NCBI GenBank assembly: GCA_030035585.1
Contig: CM057463.1
Span: 137,610,736-137,674,735, forward strand
DNA length: 64,000 nt
Direction: 5' to 3'
DNA from: Dugong dugon
Lineage: Eukaryota > Chordata > Mammalia > Sirenia > Dugongidae
The position numbers were made by a program, and so were the translations under genes. Under the pieces are notes generated by a model that was not told the origin of the DNA, made no database searches, and worked only from the letters and a program-made list of their open reading frames with translations. Shown here in pieces: positions 1 through 9,560 of this stretch (the first letter of the stretch is position 1; the number at the start of each line of letters is the position of its first letter).

Positions 1-56
1 GTTACACGTAAGGTCACCATGAGTAGGAGCCAACTTGACAGCAACTAACAACAAGG
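1..56 (+). repeat. 3' tail of an RTE LINE or RTE-tailed SINE, cut by window edge
   Basis: The first bases carry the shared RTE/SINE 3' end: a GGTCACCATGAGT-like block, a CAACTTGACAGCAACTAAC block and an AAC-rich tail. The same ending recurs in full-length copies elsewhere, for example near 18130-18197 and 53190-53237. The body lies outside the window, so LINE and SINE cannot be told apart. Confidence 0.75.
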
Positions 57-179
57 ACAAAATTTCTTAAGTGCAGTTCTACTGATGACAAATTATCTTA
101 GCTTTTGTTGTTTAAACATTTTTATTTTATAACTGTTTTTGGATAATATTTTGCTGGTTAGCATACTCTAGGTTGACAC

Positions 180-275
180 TTTTATTATTTACATGTATAG
201 TAAAATATATATATATTATGATATAGTGTAAGTATATATACATATCATGATGTAATATAAGTATATATATATTTC
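180..275. repeat. AT-rich simple repeat with an imperfect duplication
   Basis: The stretch alternates TATATA runs with ATGAT-containing spacers. A unit of about 34 bases (TATGATATAGTGTAAG-like) occurs twice with changes. It looks like a degenerate TA microsatellite, with no sign of function. Confidence 0.6.
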
Positions 276-299
276 TAGCACATTAAAAATGTTATTCCA

Positions 300-655
300 T
301 TGTCTCTATGTTTCCATTGTTTTTAATGAGAAGTAAATACCTGTGGCTTTTCCATTGAAAGTAATATGTATTTTTTATCTGGTTGTATCTCAGATTTTCT
401 CTACTCTGTTTTCTCTTTATGTTTCATCTTCAGGAGTTTGACTATGATATGTTTAGGTGTGGTTAAATTTATATTTATCTTAATGTGGGTTTACTGAGTT
501 TCTTGGATCTGTAGATTGATATCTTTCAAATATTTTGGAAAGTTTTTAGCCACTATGTGACAAAATGCCCTGTTCTCTCTCACCTCTCCTTCTAACTTCA
601 AACATACTTATGTTAGATTTTTTGATATTGTCATATAATCTCCAATGCTCTGTTC
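300..655 (-). mobile_element. Ancient L1 fragment, ORF1 region (antisense)
   Basis: Read on the minus strand, this resembles the conserved ORF1 stretch of old mammalian L1s: a remnant of the VIGVPE block, then a MAEN(F)PK-like segment, then a run ending near the region that usually reads KHIIVK. All frames contain stops. It is a short 5'-truncated relic followed by a CT-rich simple repeat, older than the L1s at 21-43 kb. Confidence 0.55.
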
Positions 656-722
656 TCTATCTCTCCCTCTCTCTTCTTTCTCTCTCTTTCTAACCCTCTC
701 TCTCTTTCTCTTTCTCTCTCTT
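656..722. repeat. CT-rich simple repeat
   Basis: Runs of CTCT and TTTCTCT cover about 65 bases next to the old L1 relic. Low-complexity pyrimidine tract. Confidence 0.7.
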
Positions 723-809
723 ATTGATGTGTGTTCAAATTTGTATAAAAGGACTTATCACAGAAAAGAAAATCCAAATGGACAATTAATATAAAAAATT
801 TTCAGCCTT

Positions 810-1183
810 GATAGGGAACCCAAGGTTGGGTAAGGATATTGTTGATGTGTTGTGAGATTGTTAACCATTGTCATAGGGCAACATGTGTAGTAACTGTTAA
901 ATGAGAAACTATTTTGTTTAAGCCTTCATCTTAAGTGAGAATAACAGCACAATTGGAAGAGCGTAGTCAATGTCACTGAACTGTGCATGTAGAAATTTTT
1001 GAAATGGTGTATTTTTGGCTATGTGTATTTTCACCAAAAAAAAAAAGTTGAGAAGTTAGAGGGTTGACATGTTGTGGGGTTGTTAACCAATGTTATAAAA
1101 CAATATGTGTACTACTGTTTCATGAGAAACTATTCTGTAAGCCTTCACCTGAAGTACAATAAAAAAATAAAATAAAATAAAAA
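810..1183 (+). mobile_element. L1 3' UTR end with duplicated terminal module
   Basis: This matches the end of the half-L1 at 39985-40488. A first module (TAGGGAACCCAAGG, TTGTTAACCATTGTCATAGG, GAGAAACTATT) is followed by an AATAACAGCACAATTGGAAG module ending in an A run near 1036. A second copy of the first module then ends in AATAAA-rich sequence at 1160-1183. It is a 5'-truncated L1 insertion with two successive candidate 3' ends. Confidence 0.75.
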
Positions 1184-1340
1184 CATGTTCAACCTCACTA
1201 AAATCAGAGAAATACAAATTAAAAGAAAAGTTAGGTCCCACTATATACCCACAAAAAGGCTAAAATTTTTAAAAGACTGAAAACTCCAAGTGCTGGAGTT
1301 AATGTAGAATAACTCAAACATCTTCATCCTATATGATGCT
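1184..1340 (+). mobile_element. Ancient L1 ORF2 3' fragment
   Basis: The stretch contains the eroded L1 motif encoding the REMQIK region (ATCAGAGAAATACAAATTAA), then a CCCACTATATACCC block and a TGCTGGAGTTAATG block. This order is typical of the ORF2 C-terminal region. All frames are broken. Confidence 0.55.
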
Positions 1341-1489
1341 AATATTTCTATTTTTGGACTAGATCTTACTGTCACATTATTCCAGCAATTATCACTATTG
1401 CATCATAAACTTTTCCATCTCCACTAGATCATACTAATCAGAATACAAACCAAAAATAACAATTTTTTTTTTCTCTTAACCCCAAGTCT

Positions 1490-2190
1490 CTCTCTATAAC
1501 TGCCTTATTTCAGAACTTAGATTTACAGGTCTCTTGGTGATCTCCCTCAGCATCATGACTTTAAATCCACCTATATCTTGATGACTCACAAATTTACACA
1601 TTCGATTCTGAGCTGTCTTCTACACTCGAAACTCATATATATTCATCTCCATATCCACCTAGATGTGTTGTAGGCATCATCTTTAACTTAATTAAACTTC
1701 TAATGATCATTAGAGACCCTATATATTCAGTTGCTTCAGAGAAAACCTTGGAATCATTCCTGATCCATCAGTCAAAGCTTAAAGCTAAGTCAAAAAAAAG
1801 AAAGAAAGAAAACTCAATCTTGAATGTGCATCCATACACTTAGAATAAGATCACCTTTTATTCTACTTCTAAAATCTCCATTACTTTTATCTCCTCTACT
1901 TCTGTCTCATTCTAACCATAACCACTCTGTTTCAGACCTTGCACTCTTATAGTCTGTTCTCAATACAGCAGCCAGAATGATCTTCTTAAACTTAAGATGC
2001 TATCACGCTTCTGCTCAAACTCTCTAACTGCTTCTCATTGCTCTCAAAATAAAGGCAAAAGTCCTTACAATTTCCCACAAGTCTCTAATTATCTGGTCGC
2101 CACCTCTCTGACTTTGTCTCCTTTTAACTCCGCTTTAAACCCTTTATGATCTTTAAGAATTTCGTTATATAAACCTAAACCTCAGAAAAT
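1490..2190 (+). mobile_element. L2 LINE relic (reverse transcriptase C-terminal part)
   Basis: The DNA retains the order of L2 landmarks: GGTGATCTCCCTCAGCATC followed by the TATATC(T)TGATGACTC block, an AACCTTGGAATCATTCCTGA block (the LGVI(F/L)DSS motif), a CAGCAGCCAGAATGATCTTC block (TAARVIFL-like) and ATTGCTCTCAAAATAAAGGC. Stops and indels are frequent, as expected for a family inactive since early mammals. Confidence 0.65.
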
Positions 2191-2726
2191 ACAATATGCT
2201 GAAGTAAACCAGACAAGGACAAAAAAGTAAAAGTAATCAAGAACTTTGGTTGTATCCATTTTTACTACTCTTTAAAAATAAGAAATGAGATTATTTTGTC
2301 TATATTTAATCTTCATGGACAAGATTAAAAAATTACGAAATGAACAGGTTCTTCATTAGTTACTATATCTCAACACATCTGTGACATGACAAATATCATT
2401 TCTGAGACTAATGTCTTGCATCTTTAAATGAACATTCAAATCTCCTTTTTGCAATATTCTGAAGTACTTGATAGTATATGATTTTGTACGGACAATAAAC
2501 AATATTCATATGAAATCTATAATACGTTTTCACCAATATGTGGGCAGAATTCATAAATTATTTCACTGAAATGAACTTTCCACTAAAATACAAGCATTTT
2601 AGTAATAGAATTTACAGTATTTCCTCTAAAAATAACTTATGTAAAATGCATGCTACTTCTCATATAGATGCAAAACAGACATGGAAAGTGTCCTCACAAG
2701 GTTTACAGAATAGAGTAATTTTGTTG
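2190..2726. other. Unassigned AT-rich sequence
   Basis: No repeat family or gene recognised. Short open frames such as 2538-2834 run into the neighbouring SINE and show no protein signature. Confidence 0.5.
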
Positions 2727-3115
2727 TTGTTGTTAGTTGCCGTTGAGTCAGCTCTAGCTCACAGAGACCATATGTACAACAGAATAAAATCTTGCCTGGC
2801 CCTGAACCATCTTCATGATCATTGGTATGCTTGAGTCCATTGTTGTGGCTTCTGTGTATATCAGACAATATTCTGTTGTGATAGAGATAGAATTTTTATT
2901 GGATAATATTTGGAGGTAGAGAGCCAGGCCTTTCTTCCTAATCTGTCTTAGTCTCCCAGCTCTGCTGAAACTTGTCCACCATGGGTGTCTCTGCTGGTAT
3001 TTGAAATACTGGTGGCATAGCTTCCAGCATCACAACAATATGCAAGCTACCACAAACTGACAGATGGGTGGTGGAGAGTGGCCATAATCTTCATAATGTT
3101 CACTTTGCTGGGCCC
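2727..3115 (-). mobile_element. tRNA-Gly-type SINE with RTE tail, head lost (antisense)
   Basis: The left end reads as the reverse complement of the RTE-type tail (TTGTTGTTGTTAGTTGCCG, then CATATGTACAACAGAATAAA). The rest matches the body of the tRNA-Gly-type SINE at 33125-33408, including CCTTTCTTCCTAATCTGTCT and GACAGATGGGTGGTGG blocks. The tRNA-like head (A and B boxes) is missing at the right end. A smaller RTE piece joined to SINE body is the alternative. Confidence 0.6.
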
Positions 3116-3194
3116 TCCAATACAAATATTTGAAACAGAAAAATCACAATAAAAGAATTTCAGCTGACAGAAAGCACATACCACATTTTATTCA

Positions 3195-3285
3195 TCTCTG
3201 AGTGGCCCATGACTAGACCAATAACTAGCATGTATTATTAGGCTCTCAATAAATGTGAGCTGAAAGAATTGTATTTTGTAAGGGG
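3195..3285 (+). repeat. Possible MIR/L2-type 3' end
   Basis: AACTAGCATGTATTATTAGG followed by CTCAATAAATGTGAGCTG resembles the common ending of MIR and L2 (GTAGGTGCTCAATAAAT). It is short and diverged. Confidence 0.35.
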
Positions 3286-3369
3286 AGGTATCTTGTCTTA
3301 TCTGTTTTCTATCCCAACCACATAGGAATTGTTTTTCTTTGTTTTTAATTTAGACTCCTCTAACACATG

Positions 3370-4200
3370 AATAGGGCATTAGGATTGGAGGAAGACTCAT
3401 TAACAACCTGCTTTATGCAGATGACACAACCTTGCTTGCTGAAAGTGTAGAGGACTTGAAGCACTTACTAATGAAGATCAAAGACCACAACCTTCAGTAT
3501 GGATTACACCTCAACATAAAGAAAATAAAAATCCTCACAACTGGATCAATAAGCAACATCATGATAAATGGAGAAAAGACTGAAGTTGTCAAAGATTTCA
3601 TTTTACTTGGATCCACGATCAACGCCCATGGAAGCAGAAGTCAAGAAATCAAACAACACATTGCATTGGGCAAATCTGCTGCAAAAGGCCTCTTTAATGT
3701 GTTAAAAGCAAAGATGTTACTTTGAGGACTAAGGCAAGCTTGACTCAAGCCATGGTATTTTCAGTCACCCCATGTGTATGTGAAAGCTGGGCAATTAATA
3801 AGGAAGACCAAAGAATTGACACCTTTGAATTACAGTGTTTGCAAAGAATACTGAGTATACCATGGACTGCAAAAGAACGAACGTATCTTTCTTGGAAGAA
3901 GTACAGCCAGAATGCTCCTCAGCAGCAAGGATGGAGAGAGTTCGTCTCACATACTTTGGAGATGTGATCAGGAGGGATCAGTCCCTGGAGAAGGGCATCA
4001 TGCCTGGTAAAGTAGAGGGTCAGCAAAAAAGAGGAAGACCCTCAAAAGAGATGGATTGACATAGTGGTTGCAACAGTGAACTCAAGCATAATAATCATGA
4101 GGATAGTGCAGGACCAGGCAATGTTTCCTTCTGTTATATGTGGGGTCATTGGGGTCACTGTGAGTTGGAAGTGACTCAATATGAGACATACTGCTACTAC
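3370..4200 (+). mobile_element. RTE (BovB-like) LINE, 5'-truncated, RT C-terminal part
   Basis: The plus strand reads ...NNLLYADDTTLLAES..., so the reverse transcriptase catalytic motif YADD lies at 3414-3425. A frame of about 97 codons follows (3432-3725) with the RTE signatures GLHLNIKK(I/T)KIL, DFILLGSTIN and GKSAA. A frameshift leads to a second stretch (3722-3967) with CESWAI and FELQCLQRIL, then a third (3835-4059) with EEVQPECS, YFGDVIRRD and KVEGQQKRGRPS. The family uses RT plus an endonuclease to copy RNA into nicked DNA. Only the RT end and 3' tail are here, with at least two frameshifts, so it is dead. Related copies lie at 6949, 19421 and 52533. Confidence 0.85.
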
Positions 4201-4421
4201 CCAAAATCCATTGTCAATTAACTTTATAATTTCTGTCTAAATTTTGTTAGTTCACCACATTTGACAAATAGTATTACTACTAATGAAAGGATTAAAATCA
4301 GTTAAAATAAAATTCATACACCAAGTAGCTTAGTAAAACTTAAGCAGAAAAATAAAATTTGAGCCAAAGGGAAGAAAAATGCAAATACAGTCAGAGAAAT
4401 CATCAAAATAGTTTCTGTAGT

Positions 4422-5144
4422 TGTATTGGTTTCCTATTGCTGCTGTAACAAATTATCACAAATTTGGTGGCTTAAAACAACACAAATTAATTGTCGTATA
4501 ATTCTGAAGATTAAAAACCTGACACAGAGTCACTGAGTTAAAATTAGGATGTCAGCAGGGTCCATTACTTTCTAAAGACTCTAAGGGAAAATCCATTTCC
4601 TTGCTTTTTCCACTTTCCAGAGGCTGTTTTCCTTGGCTCATGGCCACTTCCTCCATCTTCAAGCCAGCAATGCCAGGCCAAGTCCTTCTATGTCGTCATC
4701 TCTCTGTTCCTCTCTTCCAATTGCCTCTTCTACTTTTAAGGACATTTATGATTAAACTGGAGTCCCTGGGTGGTGCAGATAGTTAACGTGCTTGGCTGTT
4801 AATCAAAAGGTTGGAGGTTTGAATCTACCCAAAGATGATTTGGAAGAAAAGACTGGAGATAGACTTCTAAAAATCAGCCATTGAAAACCCTAGGAGTCTA
4901 CTTCTACTCTGACACATATGAGGTTACCATAACTCAGAATTGACTACACGGCAGCTGGTTTTATGATTACACGAGGCCCACCTGGAGAATACAGGCTAAT
5001 CTCCCTATTTTAAGGTCAGTTGATAAGCAACCTTAATTTTATCTGCAACTTTAATTCACCTTTACCATGTAACTTAACATATTTACAAGTTCCATGGATT
5101 GAGATATAGACATCTTTGGGGGAATCATGAGTCTGCTTAGCACA
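4422..5144 (-). mobile_element. MaLR/MLT-type solo LTR with 5-bp TSD, split by a SINE
   Basis: This is a non-autonomous ERVL-MaLR-type LTR in antisense. Landmarks are TTTCCTATTGCTGCTGTAAC, GGCTTAAAACAACACAAATT, CCTCCATCTTCAAGCCAGC and AGCAACCTTAATTTTATCTG. It starts TG and ends CA, and GTAGT flanks both sides (4417-4421 and 5145-5149), giving a clean insertion boundary. The SINE at 4759-4963 is inserted within it. There is no internal viral sequence. Confidence 0.8.
4759..4963 (+). mobile_element. tRNA-Asn-like SINE with RTE-type 3' end
   Basis: The head reads as a degenerate tRNA: A box TGGTGCAGATAGTTAACG, anticodon stem-loop with arms TTGG and TCAA around loop CTGTTAA (GTT at 4798-4800), and B box GGTTTGAATC. 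The body (GATTTGGAAGAAAAGACTGG, CCATTGAAAACCC) and 3' end (CAGAATTGACTACACGGCA) match other copies. A TTATGATTA sequence on each side (near 4747 and 4963) is a likely target duplication. Pol III would have transcribed it; the boxes are now eroded. Confidence 0.85.
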
Positions 5145-5149
5145 GTAGT

Positions 5150-6403
5150 TGATCTTCAAACTTAATATCTAACTTCTTGATAATCAAGGCAAAAAAAGGT
5201 AGCAAGATAAATCCTGCAACTCCTGTTTCCAAAAATAAAGGTACTGTTTTTCCTAACAGTATTTGTTGTAAAATATGTATCATAAGTGTCTTTACTTTAA
5301 TCCAATACAGTGAATATTGTAATTAACCATGGCATCATAGCATTAAGTCATAATTCATATGGCTTTTTTGGAGGGGGGGGGGCAAGGGAGCTTGTAAAGG
5401 CATGTAATTAAACAAACAGTATTAGAGATTTCTTCTTCTCATTTCAAAAAGTTGTTTGAGTCCTTGCTTCACTGAGGAAATGTTTGTTAAATTGATTAGA
5501 TTTCTAGTGATAAGCATCTTGAACCAATCAATGCAAAGAAAGGATCATTTGAAAAAATCCTTCAGCTGCAGAAAATTTAAGTAGATCCAATGGTTCTTGA
5601 TCTTTCCCTTTTTTATGTTCTGAGCGAGTAGTGGATCATTAGTTTGCCCAGTTTGGGGATAATAGTCTGTATTCTGCTCGATCAGATAACAAATTTCATG
5701 AAATAGAAAGAGATGTAAATGTATGTCCAAAATATTACTTAAATTCAAAAGCCTTATGAAATGATACATTTTTCCCCTTAACGTACCTAAAGATACAAAA
5801 TAAAATTATCTTAAAATGGTAAGGTTTATTTCTTTAATGTATGCTACTTATTGTTACCTTTTGGCTATAAATAAAAATGAAACAACCAGCAAGCCATATA
5901 AAAAAGATAGATCAATATGTAAAGTGATCATTGTCTAATAAGAAGCCTATAGGGAATGTAAATAATCAAGAAGAATTAGAAAAATAGAGTTTGTAATGCA
6001 CGTGGATCAATAAAATTGCATTTTAATGATTGTTTAGCCACAATCTAGAGAGAGAAATCTTGTCATTTACTCTATTGAGAGACTGTGCGTAGGGATTATT
6101 TTTTTCCAAATTGAAAGGAAAACAATTTTTGTTCAAAAAAATTTTAAGATTTTTGATTACAGACAAAAGTTCTTTTTTTTTAAATATAAAATATTTTTGA
6201 TTACAGACAAAAGTTTTCAGTGTTTTGATCAGATACAAGTAACGTAACTGGATCTATATATGGTGAACCCTGTGAGAACCAGAACTTGACAGGACTGCTT
6301 TGCTTTTCCACGTCTTACAAGTTTTTCACCTTTGACAGGGTACACTCATACCACTTTTCTATCACTATTAGTGGAAAATATTTGACCTTTCTTTCTCTGA
6401 CAT
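5150..6403. other. Unassigned AT-rich sequence with short repeats
   Basis: No family recognised. There is a run of ten G near 5372-5382. A direct duplication of about 22 bases (TTTTTGATTACAGACAAAAG) occurs around 6150-6171 and 6193-6214, separated by a T/A-rich spacer. Open frames at 5545-5769 and 6023-6238 (minus) are low-complexity and not gene-like. Confidence 0.5.
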
Positions 6404-6948
6404 TGTGATGGTTAAGGTATGTATCAACTTAGCTAGGCCATGATTCTCAGTGGTCTGACAGTTGTATGATGTTGTGATCACTTCCTTTATGAGATTTTAT
6501 ATAATGTGATCACCTCCATAATGGGATCTGCTGTAAGTAGCCAATCAGTTGAAAGGGAGTTTCCTTAGGCGTGTGGCCTGCATTGAATATAAGTGGACAT
6601 TCTGAAAAGCCTCTTGGGCTTTTACTCACTCTGGGTCCTGCAGCTGGCTCCTGTTCATCTGACCTCTGGTTCTCAGGACTTGAGCTAGCAGCTTACCTGC
6701 CGTCTTGCCTGTGAGCAAGATCCCTGCTCTCTGTCCTGCCAATCTTGGTTTTGCAGGAGCCTGCAGTTATGTGAATCAGGAGATGCCTCTATCCTGACCC
6801 ACAGACCAGGACATTCCAGCCTCTACAACCATGTGAGCCATTTCCTTGACATAAATCTCTCTCTACGTATATTATATATAATATATAAACATATAATTTT
6901 ATATATAACACATATACATATATTCATATGCTTTACAGGTTTTGCTTC
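6404..6948 (+). mobile_element. ERVL (MLT2-like) LTR, 3' end lost
   Basis: It begins TGTGATGGTTAAGG and follows the MLT2 plan: TCAACTTAGCTAGGCC, CCAATCAGTTGAAAGGGAG, GGTGTGGCCTGCAT-like, CTACAACCATGTGAGCCATT and ATAAATCTCTCTC, then a TA-rich stretch. It matches the complete copies at 8406 and 22833 but stops after GGTTTTGCTTC, lacking the last 25 or so bases (CTAGAGAACCCAGCCTAAGACA-like). RTE sequence begins immediately, so a deletion joined the two. Confidence 0.75.
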
Positions 6949-7578
6949 ACCAACACCATAATTCAAAGGCATTAATTCTTCTTCTGTCTTCCTTATTCAT
7001 TGTCCAGCTTTCACATGCCTATGAGGCGATTGAAAACACCATGGCTTGGGTCAGGCACACCTTAGTCTTTAGTGGCATCTTTGCTTTTTAACACTTTAAA
7101 GAGATCTCTTGCAGCAGATTTGCCCAATACAATGCATTGTCTGATTTCTTGACTGCTGCTTCCATGGGTGTTGATTGTAGATTGAAGTAAAATGAAATCC
7201 TTGACAACTTCAAGCTTTTCCCCATTTATCATGATGTTGCTTATTGGTCTAGTTGTGAGGATTTTTGTTTTCTTTATGTTGAGGTGTAATCCATACTGAA
7301 GGCTGTGGTCTTTCATCCTTATTTGTAAGTGCTTCAAGTCCTCGTCACTTTAGCAAGCAAGGTTGTGTCATCTGCATATCACCGGTTGTTAATGAGTCTT
7401 CCTCCAATCCTGATGCTTCGTTTTTCTTCATATAGTCCAGCATCTTGGATTATTTGCTCAGCATACAGATTGAATAACTATAATGAAAGGATACTACCCT
7501 GACACACACCTTTCACGACTTTAAACCAGGAAGTATCACCTTGTTCTGTTCGAATGACTGCCTCTTGGTCTAAGTGCG
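6949..7578 (-). mobile_element. RTE (BovB-like) LINE fragment, antisense, 3' end lost
   Basis: The minus strand encodes the RTE stretch with HLQIRMKDHSLQYGLHLNIK, a KTKILTT motif, NIMINGEK and DFILL (7062-7337). Further right it continues in sequence matching 20200-20360, including the EYADD-adjacent block, here broken. The usual RTE tail is absent at 6949, where the element abuts a truncated LTR. At least one frameshift lies near 7340. Confidence 0.8.
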
Positions 7579-8400
7579 TTATCTATGACTCAGCAATTCC
7601 ACTTCAGGTATTTACCCAAAAGAAATGAAAATGTACGTCCTCAAAAAGACTTACACAAAAATGCTTGTCATGAATTTATTCATAACAGTTAAAATCTGGA
7701 AATAACCTAAATGTTCATCAATTTAAGAAGGAAAAATAAATTACTCACATTTATATAATGAAATATTACTAGGCAATAAGACAAGACGTAATGAAATACT
7801 GATATACATAACAACATGAAAAAATTTCAAAAACATTATTTTGAGTGAAAGAAGCTATACCAGTGGCTCTCAACAGGAGATAATTTTGTCCTCTAGGGGA
7901 CATTTAGCTATATCTGGAGACATTTTTGGTTGACACAACTGAGGGAGGTGCTATTGACAGCTAATGGTAGAGGGACTGGATACACCTAAACATTGTACAA
8001 TGCACAGGATAGCCCCTCTCATAACAAAGAAATTTCTGGATGAAAATGTCAATAGCGTCAAGTTTCAGAAATGCTGAGATAGACCAAAAAAAATGTACTC
8101 TGTGTTTTTCAATTTATATAAATTTCAAGAGCAGACAGAACTAATCTTTGATGACAGAAATTGGTACAGTGATTGCAAATGCAGGCAATATGGACTGACT
8201 GGATTGTGACATAAAGAATATTTCTGAAATAATTCAAATATTCTATATCTTGTTTGGAATGATGTTTGCATTGAAGTGCACATTGTTCAGAACTCATCAA
8301 GTGACACACTTAAGATCTGTGCATTCCAATATGTGTAAATGTTACCTCAAAATTTAAAAAAAGATATTAAAATTTATGTGCATACCTATCACCTAAGAAC
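7579..8400 (+). mobile_element. Ancient L1 (L1M-like) ORF2 3' end, split by a DNA transposon
   Basis: The left part has the classic ORF2 terminal blocks in order: ACTCAGCAATTCCACT, TTTATTCATAACAGTTAAAA, CTGGAAATAACCTAAATG and AATGAAATATTACTAGGCAA. The right part (8081-8400) has the L1M 3' region TTGGTACAGTGATTG and GACACACTTAAGATCTGTGC. The MER5A-like element at 7861-8080 divides them. All frames are closed. Confidence 0.7.
7861..8080 (+). mobile_element. MER5A-like hAT DNA transposon (non-autonomous)
   Basis: The blocks CAGTGGCTCTCAAC, GGGGACATTTAGC, GGAGACATTTTTGGTTG and ACAATGCACAGGATAGCCCC, ending in a TGAGATAG-like inverted terminus, match the MER5A consensus plan. The size (about 220 bp against about 190) is close. 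It has no transposase and sits inside an older L1. Confidence 0.75.
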
Positions 8401-8405
8401 CCTAC

Positions 8406-8925
8406 TGTGATGGTTAAGGTTGTGTGTCAATTTGGCTGGTCCATAATTTCAGTGGTTTGGCATTTATAATGTAGTTTGGCAGCTATGTAATAATGTAATC
8501 ACCTCCATGACGAGATCTACGACGAGCAGCCAGTCAGTTGAAAGGGAATTTCCTTGGAGGTGTGGCCTGCATCCAGCATATGTGGACTTTCTGGAAAAGC
8601 TTGCAGGCTTTTGCTGACTCTGCATCTGGCTAGCTGTCTGACCTCCTGTTCTTGGTACTTAAGCTGGCAGCTTACTTGCCAGTCTTGGGATTCATCAGCC
8701 TTTGCAGCCTGTGAGCCAGCAGCCTGACATCTGACCTGCTGTTCTTGGGTTCATCAGCCCTGCAGCTACGTGAGTCAAGAGAAGGCTCCAGCCTGACTTA
8801 CGGACTTGGGACTTTCTAGCCTCTACAACCACATGAGCCATTTCCTTGATATAAATCTCTCACTCTTTTTCTCTTTCTCTGTCTCTCTCTGTTTCTCTCT
8901 CTGTCTCTGTCTGTCTCTGTCTTTG

Positions 8926-8976
<51 letters not shown>

Positions 8977-9034
8977 AGATATACACAAATACACTTCACT
9001 GGTTTTGCTTCTCTAGAAAACCCAGCCTAAGACA
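8406..9034 (+). mobile_element. ERVL (MLT2-like) solo LTR, complete, 5-bp TSD
   Basis: It starts TGTGATGGTTAAGG and ends CCCAGCCTAAGACA. The five bases CCTAC flank it exactly (8401-8405 and 9035-9039). Internal landmarks are CAGTCAGTTGAAAGGG, GGTGTGGCCTGCATCC, CTCTACAACCACATGAGCC and ATAAATCTCTC, then a CT/TA microsatellite (8860-8985) before the terminal block. There are no gag/pol remains, so it is a solo LTR left by recombination. The old L1 flank resumes on both sides. Confidence 0.85.
8855..8985. repeat. (TCTG/TC)n and (TA)n microsatellite inside the LTR
   Basis: TCTC and TCTGTCTC units run for about 85 bases, followed by a perfect TA run and GTATG repeats. The same position in the LTRs at 6856-6930 and 23405-23425 is also TA/TC-rich, so the microsatellite grew from an LTR-internal seed. 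Confidence 0.75.
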
Positions 9035-9039
9035 CCTAC

Positions 9040-9215
9040 TTTGAAGAACTAATCTGCAGGAAATATACAGACAAGCACTGAGATATACATATACAAGGAT
9101 ATTCATCAAATTATTTTCTATAATGAGAAAACTTGGAGAAAGCCATTAAACAATATTATGTTTTATCTATTCAATAGACTTTATGTTTCACAATGTCAAA
9201 ACTGAAAAAGTAGAT
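9040..9215 (+). mobile_element. Ancient L1 ORF2 3' relic
   Basis: The stretch continues the L1 relic that the LTR interrupts: a GAACTAATCTGCAGGAAATA block, ACAAGGATATTCATCAAATT and AAACTTGGAGAAAGCC, matching the usual L1 sequence around the conserved tryptophan-rich C-terminus. Strongly eroded. Confidence 0.5.
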
Positions 9216-9560
9216 TATATAAAGTTATAAATACACTGTGGACTGCCAAAAGAGCAAACAAACCAGTCTTAGAAGAAATACAACCAGAATGTTCCTAAGA
9301 ATCAAGAATGGTGAGACTTCAACTCACTTACTTTGAATAAATTATCAAGAAAGATCAATAGCCAGAAAAGGACATCATATTTGGTAGAGGGCCAATGAAA
9401 CAGAGATGGATTGACACCATAGCTGTAACAATGGACTGAAACATACCAACAATCATAAAGACGGCTCAGGACAGAGCAACATTTCCTTCTGTGACATATA
9501 AGATCTCCATGAGTTAGAATCAATGTAATGGCAACTAAGAACAAAAAAAGTTATCTGTAG
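9216..9560 (+). mobile_element. RTE (BovB-like) LINE 3' end
   Basis: This 5'-truncated copy retains ACTGTGGACTGCCAAAAGAG, the EE(I/V)QPEC region and the tail with AGATCTCCATGAGTTAGAAT and TGGCAACTAAGAACAAA. It has frameshifts throughout and matches 3860-4190 in the same orientation. Confidence 0.8.

Noticed and set aside
8806-9030. Frame with Ser-Leu and Tyr-Ile repeats
   Set aside because: Translation of the CT and TA microsatellites inside an LTR.
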